From positions 124,001 to 188,000 of the forward strand of contig CATXID010000001.1 in NCBI GenBank assembly GCA_958369225.1: a DNA stretch of 64,000 nt, written 5' to 3'. Position numbers and translations under genes: made by a program. This document shows positions 17,893-26,476 of this stretch, piece after piece (positions within the stretch are counted from its first letter, which is position 1; each line of letters starts with the position of its first letter). Source of the stretch: an uncultured Collinsella sp. Lineage in GTDB: Bacteria; Actinomycetota; Coriobacteriia; Coriobacteriales; Coriobacteriaceae. Below the pieces are notes generated by a model. That model was not told the origin of the DNA, made no database searches, and saw only the letters and a program-made list of their open reading frames with translations.

Positions 17893-19410
17893 CTAGTTGG
17901 TGCTCATTCGTTTTGCTGCGGACTCGACGTAGCTTGCCATCTCATCGACGTCGCAGACGTCTTCGAAGCGGACGGGTTTGGATTCGAGTTCGGCGAGCTG
18001 GGTCGGGGCGACCGTGTTGGTGGCCTGCTCGAGTGCACGCATAGCCTCAAAATCATCCTCGGGAACGTCGAGGCCCAGGGCGTCGCAGCAGGCGCGCGGG
18101 AACTTGTAGGGGCTGGCGGTCGAAAGCAGCACGCGGGCCTTGGCGCCTTCGGCGGGAGCGACCTGCTCAAAGACGTGATAGCCGCAAGCGGTGTGCGGGT
18201 CGATCACGTAGTCGTTGGCGTCCCAGCAGCTCTTGATGGCAGCGCGGACCTCGTCCTCGCTGGCCCAACCGCAGCCAAACACGCTCTGAATCTTGGCCAG
18301 CAGCTCGGCGGGCACCTCGTAGCGACCCGTCTGCGCCAGCTGCTCCATAAGGCCGGCAACGAGCTCGCAGTCGCCATCGGACAGGAAGTACAGCATGCGC
18401 TCCAGGTTGGAGCTGATGAGGATGTCCATCGACGGCGAGATGGTCGTGAAGAACGGGCGGTTGCGGTCGTAGACGCCGGTAGTCAGGAAGTCAGCCAGCA
18501 CGTTGTTCTTGTCGCTCGCCACGACGAGCTTGGCGATGGGCAGACCCATGCGCTTGGCATAGTAGCCGGCCAGGATATCGCCAAAGTTGCCGGTCGGTAC
18601 GCAGAACTCTACGGCGTCGCCGGCCTCGATGGCGCCGGCGCGCAACAGCTGCGCATAGGCGGCAAAGTAGTAGACGACCTGCGGTACCAGACGGCCGACG
18701 TTGATGGAGTTGGCGCTCGAAAGCACGGTGCCAGCGGCCTCCAGGCGCTCGGCAAGCTCCTTATCGGCAAAGATGCGCTTGACGGCGCTCTGGGCGTCGT
18801 CAAAGTTGCCGCGGATGCCGCAGACGGCGACGTTATCGCCCTCCTGCGTGGACATCTGCAGGTTCTGGACGCGGCTGACCTTGCCCTCGGGATAAAAGAC
18901 GGTGATGCCCGTGCCCGGAGCGTCGGCAAAACCGGCGAGCGCGGCTTTGCCCGTGTCGCCCGACGTGGCGGTGACGATCATGATGCGCTCGGCGCCGCCG
19001 TCCTTGGCGGAAGTGCGGGCCATCAGACGGGGGAGCATCTGCAGGGCGACGTCCTTGAAGGCGCTCGTGGGGCCGCCAAAGAGCTCCATCACATAGGTCT
19101 GAGGGGCGTCAGCGCCCGGCGCAGCGTCGAGTTTGACGAGCGGCGTAACCTCTTCACTCGCGAACGTGCCGCGGTATGCCTCGTCGACACACGCCGAAAT
19201 TTCTTCGGCCGTGTAATCATTCAGTAACATTCCCAACACATCTTGAGCGATTTCAAAGTACGATTTATCTGCAAGCGAGCTGATATCGACCTGCTGGGTG
19301 CCGAGCTCGTCCGAGACAAACAAACCCCCGTCGGGAGCGATGCCGGTGCGGATTGCCACCTTACTTGAGCACGATAAAGTGCGTCCTCGTGTACTATGAT
19401 AAGTTCCCAT
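17893..19410 (-). CDS. thrC: Threonine synthase
   Basis: A 505-aa PLP enzyme converting O-phosphohomoserine to threonine. The usual N terminus is present: MGTYHSTRGRTLSCSSKVAI, then GIAPDGGLFVSDELG. The PLP-binding lysine lies in FGGPTSAFKDVALQMLPRL, and VTATSGDTGKAALAGF is the phosphate-binding stretch. The ATG at 19410 (GAGGAG upstream) is preferred over an earlier GTG-type extension because family members start at this point. It is transcribed divergently from lysC across about 100 bp, which must carry both promoters. Confidence 0.95.
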   Translation of the reverse strand: MGTYHSTRGRTLSCSSKVAIRTGIAPDGGLFVSDELGTQQVDISSLADKSYFEIAQDVLGMLLNDYTAEEISACVDEAYRGTFASEEVTPLVKLDAAPGADAPQTYVMELFGGPTSAFKDVALQMLPRLMARTSAKDGGAERIMIVTATSGDTGKAALAGFADAPGTGITVFYPEGKVSRVQNLQMSTQEGDNVAVCGIRGNFDDAQSAVKRIFADKELAERLEAAGTVLSSANSINVGRLVPQVVYYFAAYAQLLRAGAIEAGDAVEFCVPTGNFGDILAGYYAKRMGLPIAKLVVASDKNNVLADFLTTGVYDRNRPFFTTISPSMDILISSNLERMLYFLSDGDCELVAGLMEQLAQTGRYEVPAELLAKIQSVFGCGWASEDEVRAAIKSCWDANDYVIDPHTACGYHVFEQVAPAEGAKARVLLSTASPYKFPRACCDALGLDVPEDDFEAMRALEQATNTVAPTQLAELESKPVRFEDVCDVDEMASYVESAAKRMSTN

Positions 19411-19513
19411 ATAACACTGCTCCTCGGATGCCTTGGTCCCAATCGGTGAAACCATGGTATCAGAGCGCGCAAAACAGGTTTGCAGAGGCTTTTAGAAAGG
19501 TAACCTCAAGCCC

Positions 19514-20902
19514 ATGATTAAGATTGCCAAGTTTGGCGGCTCGTCGGTCGCCGACGCCGAACACTTCAAGAAGATCAAGGCCATCGTCGATGCCGACCCT
19601 GCCCGCCGTTTTGTGGTGGTTTCCGCCTGCGGCCGCCGCTTTAAGGGCGACACCAAGGTGACCGACCTGCTCTACCTGGTTAACGCGCACGTTAAGTATC
19701 ACGTGTCGTGCGAGGAACTGCTCGAGGACATTGGCCAGCGCTATTTTGATATCGCTGACGAGCTGGAGCTCACCTATCCCATCCGCGAGGAGTTCGCGGC
19801 CTTTGCCGAGCGCGCCCGCTCGGGCGGTTACTCTACCGAGGAGCTCGTGAGCCGCGGCGAGTACTTCACCGCTCGCCTGATGGCGGAGTACCTGGGCCTG
19901 CCGTTCCTAGACGCCGCGACGGTTGTGGCGTTCCATCACGACGGTACGCTCAGCATGAATCGCACCTCCGAGCTGGTGCAGGAGTACGGCCAGCAGGGCG
20001 GCTTTGTTATGCCCGGTTTCTACGGCGCGACGCGTGAGGGCCAGATCAAGCTGCTCGACCGTGGCGGCGGCGATATCTCGGGCTCGATCCTGGCCAAGTG
20101 CCTGGGCGCCGACCTGTACGAGAACTGGACCGACGTCTCGGGCTTCTATTCTGCCGATCCGCGTATTGTTCCCGAGGCTCAGCCCATCGCCCGCGTTACC
20201 TACGAGGAGCTGCGCGAGCTTTCGTACATGGGTGCGAGCGTCCTGCACGAGGAGGCCGTGTTCCCCGTGCGCGAGGCCGGCATTCCACTGGTCATCAAGA
20301 ACACCAATGCGCCGCAGGACCCCGGCACCATCATTAGCGAGACGGCTGATGAGGGCGAGGCAGAGCCCATCATTACCGGCGTGACCGGCAAGCGCGGTTT
20401 TGTCGCCATCAACGTGGCCCGCGACCGTACCAAGCCCCGTGTTGGCTTTATGCGCCGCGCGCTTTCGGTCTTCGAGCGCTATGACGTTTCCGTCGAGCAT
20501 ATGCCCACCGGCGTCGACCGCTTTGGCGCCGTGGTGCAGGAGCAGGACGTTCACGATTCGCTGTACTCACTCGTGGGCGACATCCAGCAGGAGGTCGAGC
20601 CGCTCGAGATCGAGGTTGTCGAGGGCCTGGCGCTCATCGCTACCGTCGGCCGTAACCTGCGCGGCCGCGCAGGTATCTCGGGCCATCTGTTTGGTATGCT
20701 TGGCCAGGCCGGCGTGAGCGTGCGTATGATTTCGCAGAGCTGCGACGAGATCAACATCATTATCGGTGTCGAGGAGAAGGATTTCGACCTGGCGATTCGG
20801 ACCATTTACCGTGCCTTCTCCGATGAGAACGGCATTGTGAAGGTCTCCGACCTGGAGGCTTCCGCGCCGGTCGATCCCGCTCTGGCTGCGCTCCACAAGT
20901 AG
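19514..20902 (+). CDS. lysC: Aspartate kinase
   Basis: A 462-aa aspartokinase, the first step to lysine, threonine and methionine. The kinase domain starts with MIKIAKFGGSSVADAEHFKKI (KFGGSS motif). Residues near 210 carry the DVSGFYSADPRIVPEA region. The C-terminal third, from about residue 290, holds two ACT domains (GFVAINVARDRTKPRVGFMRRALSVFERYDVSVEHMP and GLALIATVGRNLRGRAGISGHLFGMLGQAGVSVRMISQ), the usual sites of amino-acid feedback. It is monofunctional, with no homoserine dehydrogenase fused. asd follows in the same direction. Confidence 0.95.
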   Translation: MIKIAKFGGSSVADAEHFKKIKAIVDADPARRFVVVSACGRRFKGDTKVTDLLYLVNAHVKYHVSCEELLEDIGQRYFDIADELELTYPIREEFAAFAERARSGGYSTEELVSRGEYFTARLMAEYLGLPFLDAATVVAFHHDGTLSMNRTSELVQEYGQQGGFVMPGFYGATREGQIKLLDRGGGDISGSILAKCLGADLYENWTDVSGFYSADPRIVPEAQPIARVTYEELRELSYMGASVLHEEAVFPVREAGIPLVIKNTNAPQDPGTIISETADEGEAEPIITGVTGKRGFVAINVARDRTKPRVGFMRRALSVFERYDVSVEHMPTGVDRFGAVVQEQDVHDSLYSLVGDIQQEVEPLEIEVVEGLALIATVGRNLRGRAGISGHLFGMLGQAGVSVRMISQSCDEINIIIGVEEKDFDLAIRTIYRAFSDENGIVKVSDLEASAPVDPALAALHK

Positions 20903-20914
20903 CTGCTATCTCGC

Positions 20915-20944
20915 TAGATTTTTGGGACTCGTCTCAAAAATCTA
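20915..20944 (+). terminator. AT-rich hairpin after lysC
   Basis: TAGATTTTTG (20915-20924) pairs with CAAAAATCTA (20935-20944), starting 13 nt after the lysC stop. It is a probable terminator or attenuator before asd, working in both directions. Confidence 0.7.
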
Positions 20945-21076
20945 CGGCGGGGCGTTTCGTTTCGGTTTCGTTTCGACGGGGCGGGTTTCGTGCCTGCCCC
21001 GTTCTTGTATACACTGGCAACAATAATCGGCCTGCTCGGCGTGCGGGCAAAAGCCACAACCTTTAAAGGGGGAAGC

Positions 21077-22102
21077 ATGAAACAGTACACGGTTGCTATT
21101 TTGGGCGCGACGGGAGCCGTGGGCACCCAGATGCTCGAGTGCCTCAACGAGCAGGAGTTCCCGGTCGGCAAGCTCAAGCTGTTAGCAAGTGCACGCTCCG
21201 CGGGCAAGACCGTTGAGTTCCGCGGCGAGCAGATCGTGATCGAAGAGGCTTGTCCCGAGGCCTTTGAGGGCTGTGACATTGTGCTTGGAGCCGCCGGCGA
21301 CGACATCGCGAAGGAGCTGCTGCCCGAGGCCGTCGAGCGCGGCGCCGTCGTGGTCGACAACAGCCATGCCTTCCGCATGGATCCCGAGGTGCCGCTGGTC
21401 GTGCCCGAGATCAATGCCGACGATATCAAGTGGCATCACGGCCTTATCGCCAATCCCAACTGCGCGACCATCATCGGCCTGGTTCCCACCTGGCCGCTGC
21501 ACCAGCTTGCTGGCGTGAAGCGCATGATCGTCTCGACGTATCAGGCGGCTTCGGGCGCTGGCGCTCCCGGTATGGCCGAGCTCGAGGCTCAGCTGGCCGC
21601 CCTGGGCCGCGGCGAGGAGATTCCCGAGCCGCGCGCGTTTGCCGCCCAGCTGGCGAGCAACCTGATTCCGCAGATTGGCGGCGTCAAGGAGGAGGGCTTT
21701 ACCTCCGAGGAGATGAAGCTGCAAAACGAGGGCCGCAAGATTATGCACCTGCCCGAGCTGCGCGTGAACTGCACTTGCGTGCGCGTGCCCGTGCTGCGTT
21801 CGCACTCCGAGAGCATTACGCTCGAGTTTGAGCGCGATATTACGGTCGAGGAGGCCCGTGCTGCGCTGGCTGCCGCTCCCGGCGTCAAGCTGGTTGACGA
21901 CATGAGCGCCGAGGATGCGCACGATCGCTTCCCCATGCCGATGGACACCTCCGACCAGGACCTGATCTGGGTCGGCCGCGTGCGTCGCGACATCTCGAAC
22001 CCCGAGGCCGCACGTGGCATCACCTTCTGGTGCTGCGGCGACCAAATCCGTAAGGGCGCGGCAACCAACGCCGTCCAGATCGCTAAGCTGCTCTGCGAGT
22101 AG
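21077..22102 (+). CDS. asd: Aspartate-semialdehyde dehydrogenase
   Basis: A 341-aa NADP-dependent enzyme reducing aspartyl phosphate to the semialdehyde. The nucleotide-binding start is MKQYTVAILGATGAVGTQML. The active-site cysteine lies in LIANPNCATIIGLVPTWPLH. STYQAASGAGAPGMAELEAQ and NCTCVRVPVLRSHSESITLEF are also diagnostic. The ATG at 21077 follows AAAGGGGGAAGC. With lysC, thrB and thrC it forms an aspartate-family cluster; homoserine dehydrogenase is not in the window. A nested-stem element follows its stop codon. Confidence 0.96.
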   Translation: MKQYTVAILGATGAVGTQMLECLNEQEFPVGKLKLLASARSAGKTVEFRGEQIVIEEACPEAFEGCDIVLGAAGDDIAKELLPEAVERGAVVVDNSHAFRMDPEVPLVVPEINADDIKWHHGLIANPNCATIIGLVPTWPLHQLAGVKRMIVSTYQAASGAGAPGMAELEAQLAALGRGEEIPEPRAFAAQLASNLIPQIGGVKEEGFTSEEMKLQNEGRKIMHLPELRVNCTCVRVPVLRSHSESITLEFERDITVEEARAALAAAPGVKLVDDMSAEDAHDRFPMPMDTSDQDLIWVGRVRRDISNPEAARGITFWCCGDQIRKGAATNAVQIAKLLCE

Positions 22103-22120
22103 TGTGACCTGTCCGGCGGT

Positions 22121-22238
22121 GGCCGGGCTTGGTTTTCAGAACGTCCTCGACCATGTGTGGCGCCTTGTCCTGCTCCTTCGGAGCCGCGGACAAGGCGCCA
22201 CACTGGTCTGCGGAGTGTTCTGAAAACCAAGCCCGGCC
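22121..22238 (+). repeat. Nested-stem 3'-UTR element, copy 3
   Basis: Perfect 22-bp outer stem (22121-22142 with 22217-22238) and 16-bp inner stem (22155-22170 with 22188-22203), capped by GCTCC-ttc-GGAGC. The loop strands are GTCCTCGACCATG and TGGTCTGCGGAGT. It begins 18 nt after the asd stop, in asd orientation. Confidence 0.9.
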
Positions 22239-22460
22239 CCCGCCTGCGGTGACGCTGCTGCGAGCGGCCTGCGATGGGGCCGTTGTTGGTTGGGGCCGCT
22301 GGGCTGATGTGAGGGCACGTGGCCGTTGCGGGCCCTGGTCCCGGCGGCGGCCTCAGCGCTTCGCGCCTGCCGTCTTGGGGGACTGCGGGGCCGTGACGGC
22401 AGCCGCGGCGCTGTCGCGCCTGCTGCCTGGGGCGACTTTGGGGTTGGGGTGAATTGGGGT
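22239..22460. other. GC-rich stretch without a recognisable gene
   Basis: About 220 bases rich in GGGGCC and CCGGCGG runs. No frame shows a family motif or ribosome-binding site. I see nothing else in it. Confidence 0.4.
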
Positions 22461-22630
22461 CTAATACTTTCCCGTGAAGTGAACGACCTTATTTGGGCCC
22501 CCGAAGCATTGGCATATTTTGACCGCTATTTCCTGCGGTTTTGCAGCGCGAATCCTGCGGTTTTCTGGTCTAAAGGTGTGGATGCTCCGGGGCTTCGTTT
22601 TTACTCGTTCACTTCTCGGGAAAGTATTAG
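22461..22630. repeat. 170-bp MITE-like element
   Basis: 24-bp terminal inverted repeats with one mismatch (22461-22484 with 22607-22630), extending one base further on each side. The interior is AT-richer than its surroundings and holds two direct copies of TCCTGCGGTTTT. It has no coding capacity. It could be a non-autonomous transposable element; no transposase is in the window. Confidence 0.65.
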
Positions 22631-22796
22631 AGCTCAGCTGATAGAGGTACCGCTCTGGCGTCGAAGTCCTGCGTCTTCTTCGCTTGATTGGTGAAAACAG
22701 CCTCGCTTAAGCAATTGCGAGCCCGCCCAGACGTATCTGCGGGGTTGTCTGCACAATTCGCGGTATTATGTTGCGGAGTTTTGAAAGGAGCCGCTG

Positions 22797-23375
22797 GTGG
22801 TCACGACGACGTTTGCTTCGCCTTTGGGTGAAATCTTGCTTGCCGCTGATGGCCGCGGTTTGACGGGGCTTTGGTTTGAGGGTCAGGAGCACTTTGGCTC
22901 TACGCTGCTCAAAGAGGATACGGAGTATGTCGTAGGTGCCGATGCGGTTTCTGGTACCGGTGGGATGTCTTCGGTGAGTCCGGCAAATGGCGCGGCTTCT
23001 TCGGTGCTTGAGCGTTCTTGGGCTTGGCTGAATGCTTATTTTGCGGGGCAGGAGCCTCGGTTTACGCCGCCGTTGCATATGATTGGTACGGCGTTTCAGC
23101 GCGAGGTTTGGTTTGAGCTGCTTTCTATCCCGCGTGGCGAGGTCGCTACGTATGGTGAGATCGCCCAGCGTGTTGCGGCTCGACATCGTGTACCGGGAAA
23201 CGAAGCACCCGTTGTGTCTCCCCGTGCCGTGGGGGCCGCGGTCGCGCGTAATCCCATTTCGATTATTGTGCCGTGCCATCGCGTGGTTGCCGCCGACGGC
23301 TCGCTCAACGGATATGCCGGCGGGCTTGACCGTAAGGAGTGGCTGCTTCGGCTTGAGGGCGCGTACGAGGAATAA
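22797..23375 (+). CDS. ogt: Methylated-DNA--protein-cysteine methyltransferase
   Basis: A 192-aa DNA repair protein that transfers alkyl groups from O6-alkylguanine to its own cysteine. The active-site motif is IIVPCHRVV with Cys160. FQREVWFELLSIPRGEVATYGEIAQRVA is the helix-turn-helix and arginine-finger part, and NGYAGGLDRKEWLLRLE ends the domain. An insertion (RHRVPGNEAPVVSP) lies between these. The GTG at 22797 follows AAAGGAG. It stands alone, with the convergent CLC gene downstream. Confidence 0.94.
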   Translation: MVTTTFASPLGEILLAADGRGLTGLWFEGQEHFGSTLLKEDTEYVVGADAVSGTGGMSSVSPANGAASSVLERSWAWLNAYFAGQEPRFTPPLHMIGTAFQREVWFELLSIPRGEVATYGEIAQRVAARHRVPGNEAPVVSPRAVGAAVARNPISIIVPCHRVVAADGSLNGYAGGLDRKEWLLRLEGAYEE

Positions 23376-23439
23376 CGCCAGGGCACTTTGCATAGCCAAG
23401 ACGCCGTTTCCGGTTGAGACCACCTGCTTGGACATCTTT

Positions 23440-24690
23440 CTACGCCCGCTGCTGCAGGGCGTAGATCGATTTGTCCATGTTGAACAGATAAGCCACGACG
23501 CAGACGATGAAGAACGCCGGCAGATTACCGAAACCGAAAACCTCGCAGCCAATGAGGATCGGCGCGAGCAGCGTATTGGTGGCGCTGCCAAAGACGGCTG
23601 CGCAGCCCAGCGCGGCGCAAAGCTCGATGGGCATGCCGAGAATTCCAGCGAGCACGACACCCAGGCTGGCTCCGATGGAGAATAGCGGCGTCACCTCGCC
23701 ACCCTGATACCCTGCGGCAAGCGTGGCAATAGTGAGTGCGAATTTGAGCGCCCAGTCCCAAGGCATGATGACGACTTTGCCGTCACCGTCGAGCGCCGCC
23801 GATATCAGGTTGGTGCCAAGGCCGCAGTATCGCCCCTGCCACAGCACGAACAGAATCGCCGACAGCGCGATGCCCATAACGGTGATGCGCGCATAGGGGT
23901 TGGGGAGCAGCCGCGCTGCAAGGGTCTTGGCATGGGCAAGGCACCAGGCAAAAGCTCCACCTACCATGCCAAACGCGATACCCAACAGCGCCAGCCGTCC
24001 AAGACCGGGGAGGTCAAGCGCGCATGAGGCGGTAACGGCGACCTCGAACTTCTCGAGCCCCAAGGCGCCGGAGGTCATGCTTGCGGCGAGCGCGGCCGTA
24101 AGCGCGGGAAACAGCGCGCGGTATTCCATGTGTCCTGCGACCAGCACTTCGATAGCAAAGACCGTAGCAGCGAGCGGCGTTCGAAAAAGTCCGGCAAAGC
24201 CAGCGGCCATACCAATGAGCAAAAACGTGTTGCCGGGGTCGCGGAAAGGCAGACGTCGGCCGATCCAATGTGAGACGGTTGCACCGATCTGCACGGCCAC
24301 GCCCTCGCGTCCCGCGCTGCCGCCAAAGAGGTGCGTTCCCCACGTGCTCAGCATAACGAGCGGCACCAGACGCGGGGAGATGGTGTCTTCGCGTCCGTGG
24401 CCTACGTCGAATACCAGGCTCATGCCGCGTTCGGTGCCCTTGCCCCAGGTGCGGTAGGCAAACACGATGGCAAGACCCGCGAGGGCGAGAAAGGGAAGGA
24501 GCAGTGCGATGCGCTCGTCGCGGAAGGTGCCAATCGTCAGAAGCACGCGTCCAAAGAGCGCGCAGATAGCACCAACGATAACGCCGACGGGGATTCCGAC
24601 AGCACCCATGAGCGCGAGACCGCTATAGGTGTTGAGCAGACGTTTGATTCTGCTCGAAGCGCTGCTTTCTGACATTTTGCTTTCCGACAC
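23440..24690 (-). CDS. CLC-family channel/antiporter, probably fluoride-type (CLC-F)
   Basis: A 416-aa integral membrane protein of the CLC family with about ten hydrophobic helices. The gating-glutamate motif is GGSAGREGVAVQIG (Glu129), preceded by STWGTHLFG. This whole stretch is closer to the fluoride-exporting CLC-F branch than to chloride transporters with GREGP. Fluoride export is therefore the best guess, not proven. A GTG at 24690 and an ATG at 24675 are both possible starts. A sigma-70-like promoter and a candidate attenuator hairpin precede it. I found no match to the fluoride riboswitch consensus in the leader. Confidence 0.82.
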   Translation of the reverse strand: MSESKMSESSASSRIKRLLNTYSGLALMGAVGIPVGVIVGAICALFGRVLLTIGTFRDERIALLLPFLALAGLAIVFAYRTWGKGTERGMSLVFDVGHGREDTISPRLVPLVMLSTWGTHLFGGSAGREGVAVQIGATVSHWIGRRLPFRDPGNTFLLIGMAAGFAGLFRTPLAATVFAIEVLVAGHMEYRALFPALTAALAASMTSGALGLEKFEVAVTASCALDLPGLGRLALLGIAFGMVGGAFAWCLAHAKTLAARLLPNPYARITVMGIALSAILFVLWQGRYCGLGTNLISAALDGDGKVVIMPWDWALKFALTIATLAAGYQGGEVTPLFSIGASLGVVLAGILGMPIELCAALGCAAVFGSATNTLLAPILIGCEVFGFGNLPAFFIVCVVAYLFNMDKSIYALQQRA

Positions 24691-24705
24691 TTGCTCTCTT
24701 GATAG

Positions 24706-24788
24706 AAAAAGAGCTGGAGTTGCGCATCGTTGAGAGGCTTTCCAGCTTTAGCAAAACAAACTTATAAAGATGCGACGGGCCGCGTCAA
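24706..24788 (-). promoter_or_regulatory. Promoter and attenuator-like hairpin of the CLC gene
   Basis: TTGACG (24783-24788) and TATAAG (24761-24766) are spaced 16 bp. Downstream, AGCTGGA (24741-24747) pairs with TCCAGCT (24712-24718), followed by a T5 run (24706-24710), 16 nt before the GTG start. This is an intrinsic-terminator layout inside the leader. Confidence 0.6.
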
Positions 24789-24861
24789 GATAATTACCGG
24801 ACGGCCTAGGAGGCGGCTGGTTGGCTGGCTTAAAACCTAGCGTGTGAAATGACGCCTCACG

Positions 24862-25500
24862 CTATTCAGCGCGCTTGATAGGATGACGAATCACAGTTTT
24901 AAGTTTCTCCGGTGCACATTTGCGTTGATCGGAGAGATAGATTTCGTGATGGAAACGGGTGTCTGAGAAGTCGGGGACATAGCCCTGCTCGGTCGTGTAT
25001 TCATGCATAGCGCCTACAGTCGCCGGTTCGTTGTCGTAGGGCCCGGTGTGCATACATTGAACGCAGAGACCCTCGTCAACTTTAAGCAGCTCGACGGCGG
25101 AAAAGTCCAGTTTCTTTTTGGTTGTGGCTTCCGCGACTGCCCAGTCAAAGTCATCTCGGGTGACGAAATCGGGCAGGCGAATGCACGAGATAAAGTTGAA
25201 ATCGTCCTTGCGTACATAATCGATGTCGCCGCTCGGGGAGTCTTGCCACCAGAAACCCTCGAGCGGCGGTACCACAAAGTCGAAATAGCCCTCGATACTC
25301 CTTGAGCCTTTCTTCGACATCTTGACGGTATAGGCGATGCCGTAAAGCAGCGGCAGGGCGTTTTGATACTCGCCACCTTCGGTATTTGGGTCGCCCTTTC
25401 CGCGAACGGCAACGTAGCTCATTGGCGGGACAGTTACGATACTCGGCTTGCTTGCAGGTTTGTAGAGCTCCTTGCATACCTTCTTAAAGTCGAACGCCAT
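24862..25500 (-). CDS. GyrI-like small-molecule-binding protein
   Basis: A 212-aa stand-alone GyrI-like domain protein. The beginning FKKVCKELYKPASKPSIVTV and then PMSYVAVRGKGDPNTEGGEYQNAL is typical, as are LLYGIAYTVKM and the aromatic EGFWWQDS pocket. Near the C terminus VQCMHTGPYDNEPATV and HHEIYLSDQRK complete the fold. Related proteins bind drugs or other small hydrophobic molecules, and some hydrolyse cyclopropane compounds. There is no DNA-binding domain, so a direct regulatory role is unlikely. It is a single gene divergent from the ABC exporter. Confidence 0.85.
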   Translation of the reverse strand: MAFDFKKVCKELYKPASKPSIVTVPPMSYVAVRGKGDPNTEGGEYQNALPLLYGIAYTVKMSKKGSRSIEGYFDFVVPPLEGFWWQDSPSGDIDYVRKDDFNFISCIRLPDFVTRDDFDWAVAEATTKKKLDFSAVELLKVDEGLCVQCMHTGPYDNEPATVGAMHEYTTEQGYVPDFSDTRFHHEIYLSDQRKCAPEKLKTVIRHPIKRAE

Positions 25501-25686
25501 GTTGGCCGCCTTTCTGCGTATTGGCCTGCTTGGATAGCGGAATCATATCATAGAAACGAACAGCTGTTCGAATGATTTGACTGACAGATTGAAATGCATG
25601 CGTTGTGTTTGGCGGTCGGCCTGACCCCGTTGATGATTTCTCTGCCTCCTGGCGCTTGCCTGCGCTCCCCGTTTCCCCATATAAAA

Positions 25687-25719
25687 CCTGCCAAAATGAA
25701 CCTGTCCCTTTTTGGTCGG
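25687..25719 (-). repeat. REP-like terminator hairpin, CCAAAAAGGGACAGG family, copy 1
   Basis: On the minus strand CCGACCAAAA...TTTTGGCAGG forms a stem around AGGGACAGGTTCA and is followed by TTTTAT. It lies upstream of the ABC ATPase gene. Related copies are at 29243, 35291, 36570 and 46509. Confidence 0.7.
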
Positions 25720-25769
25720 CGTGAAATGGGTAATACTAAAGAGTTATCCGACCAGATGGGAACCGATCG

Positions 25770-26471
<702 letters not shown>

Positions 26472-26476
26472 CGCCC

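Noticed and set aside
19411..19513. Lysine riboswitch or T-box between thrC and lysC
   Set aside because: The divergent gap is only about 100 bp, too short for either, and shows no T-box core.
24690..24790. Fluoride riboswitch before the CLC gene
   Set aside because: The leader lacks the GG-GAUG...CUCC pattern of the crcB motif; only a terminator-like stem is seen.
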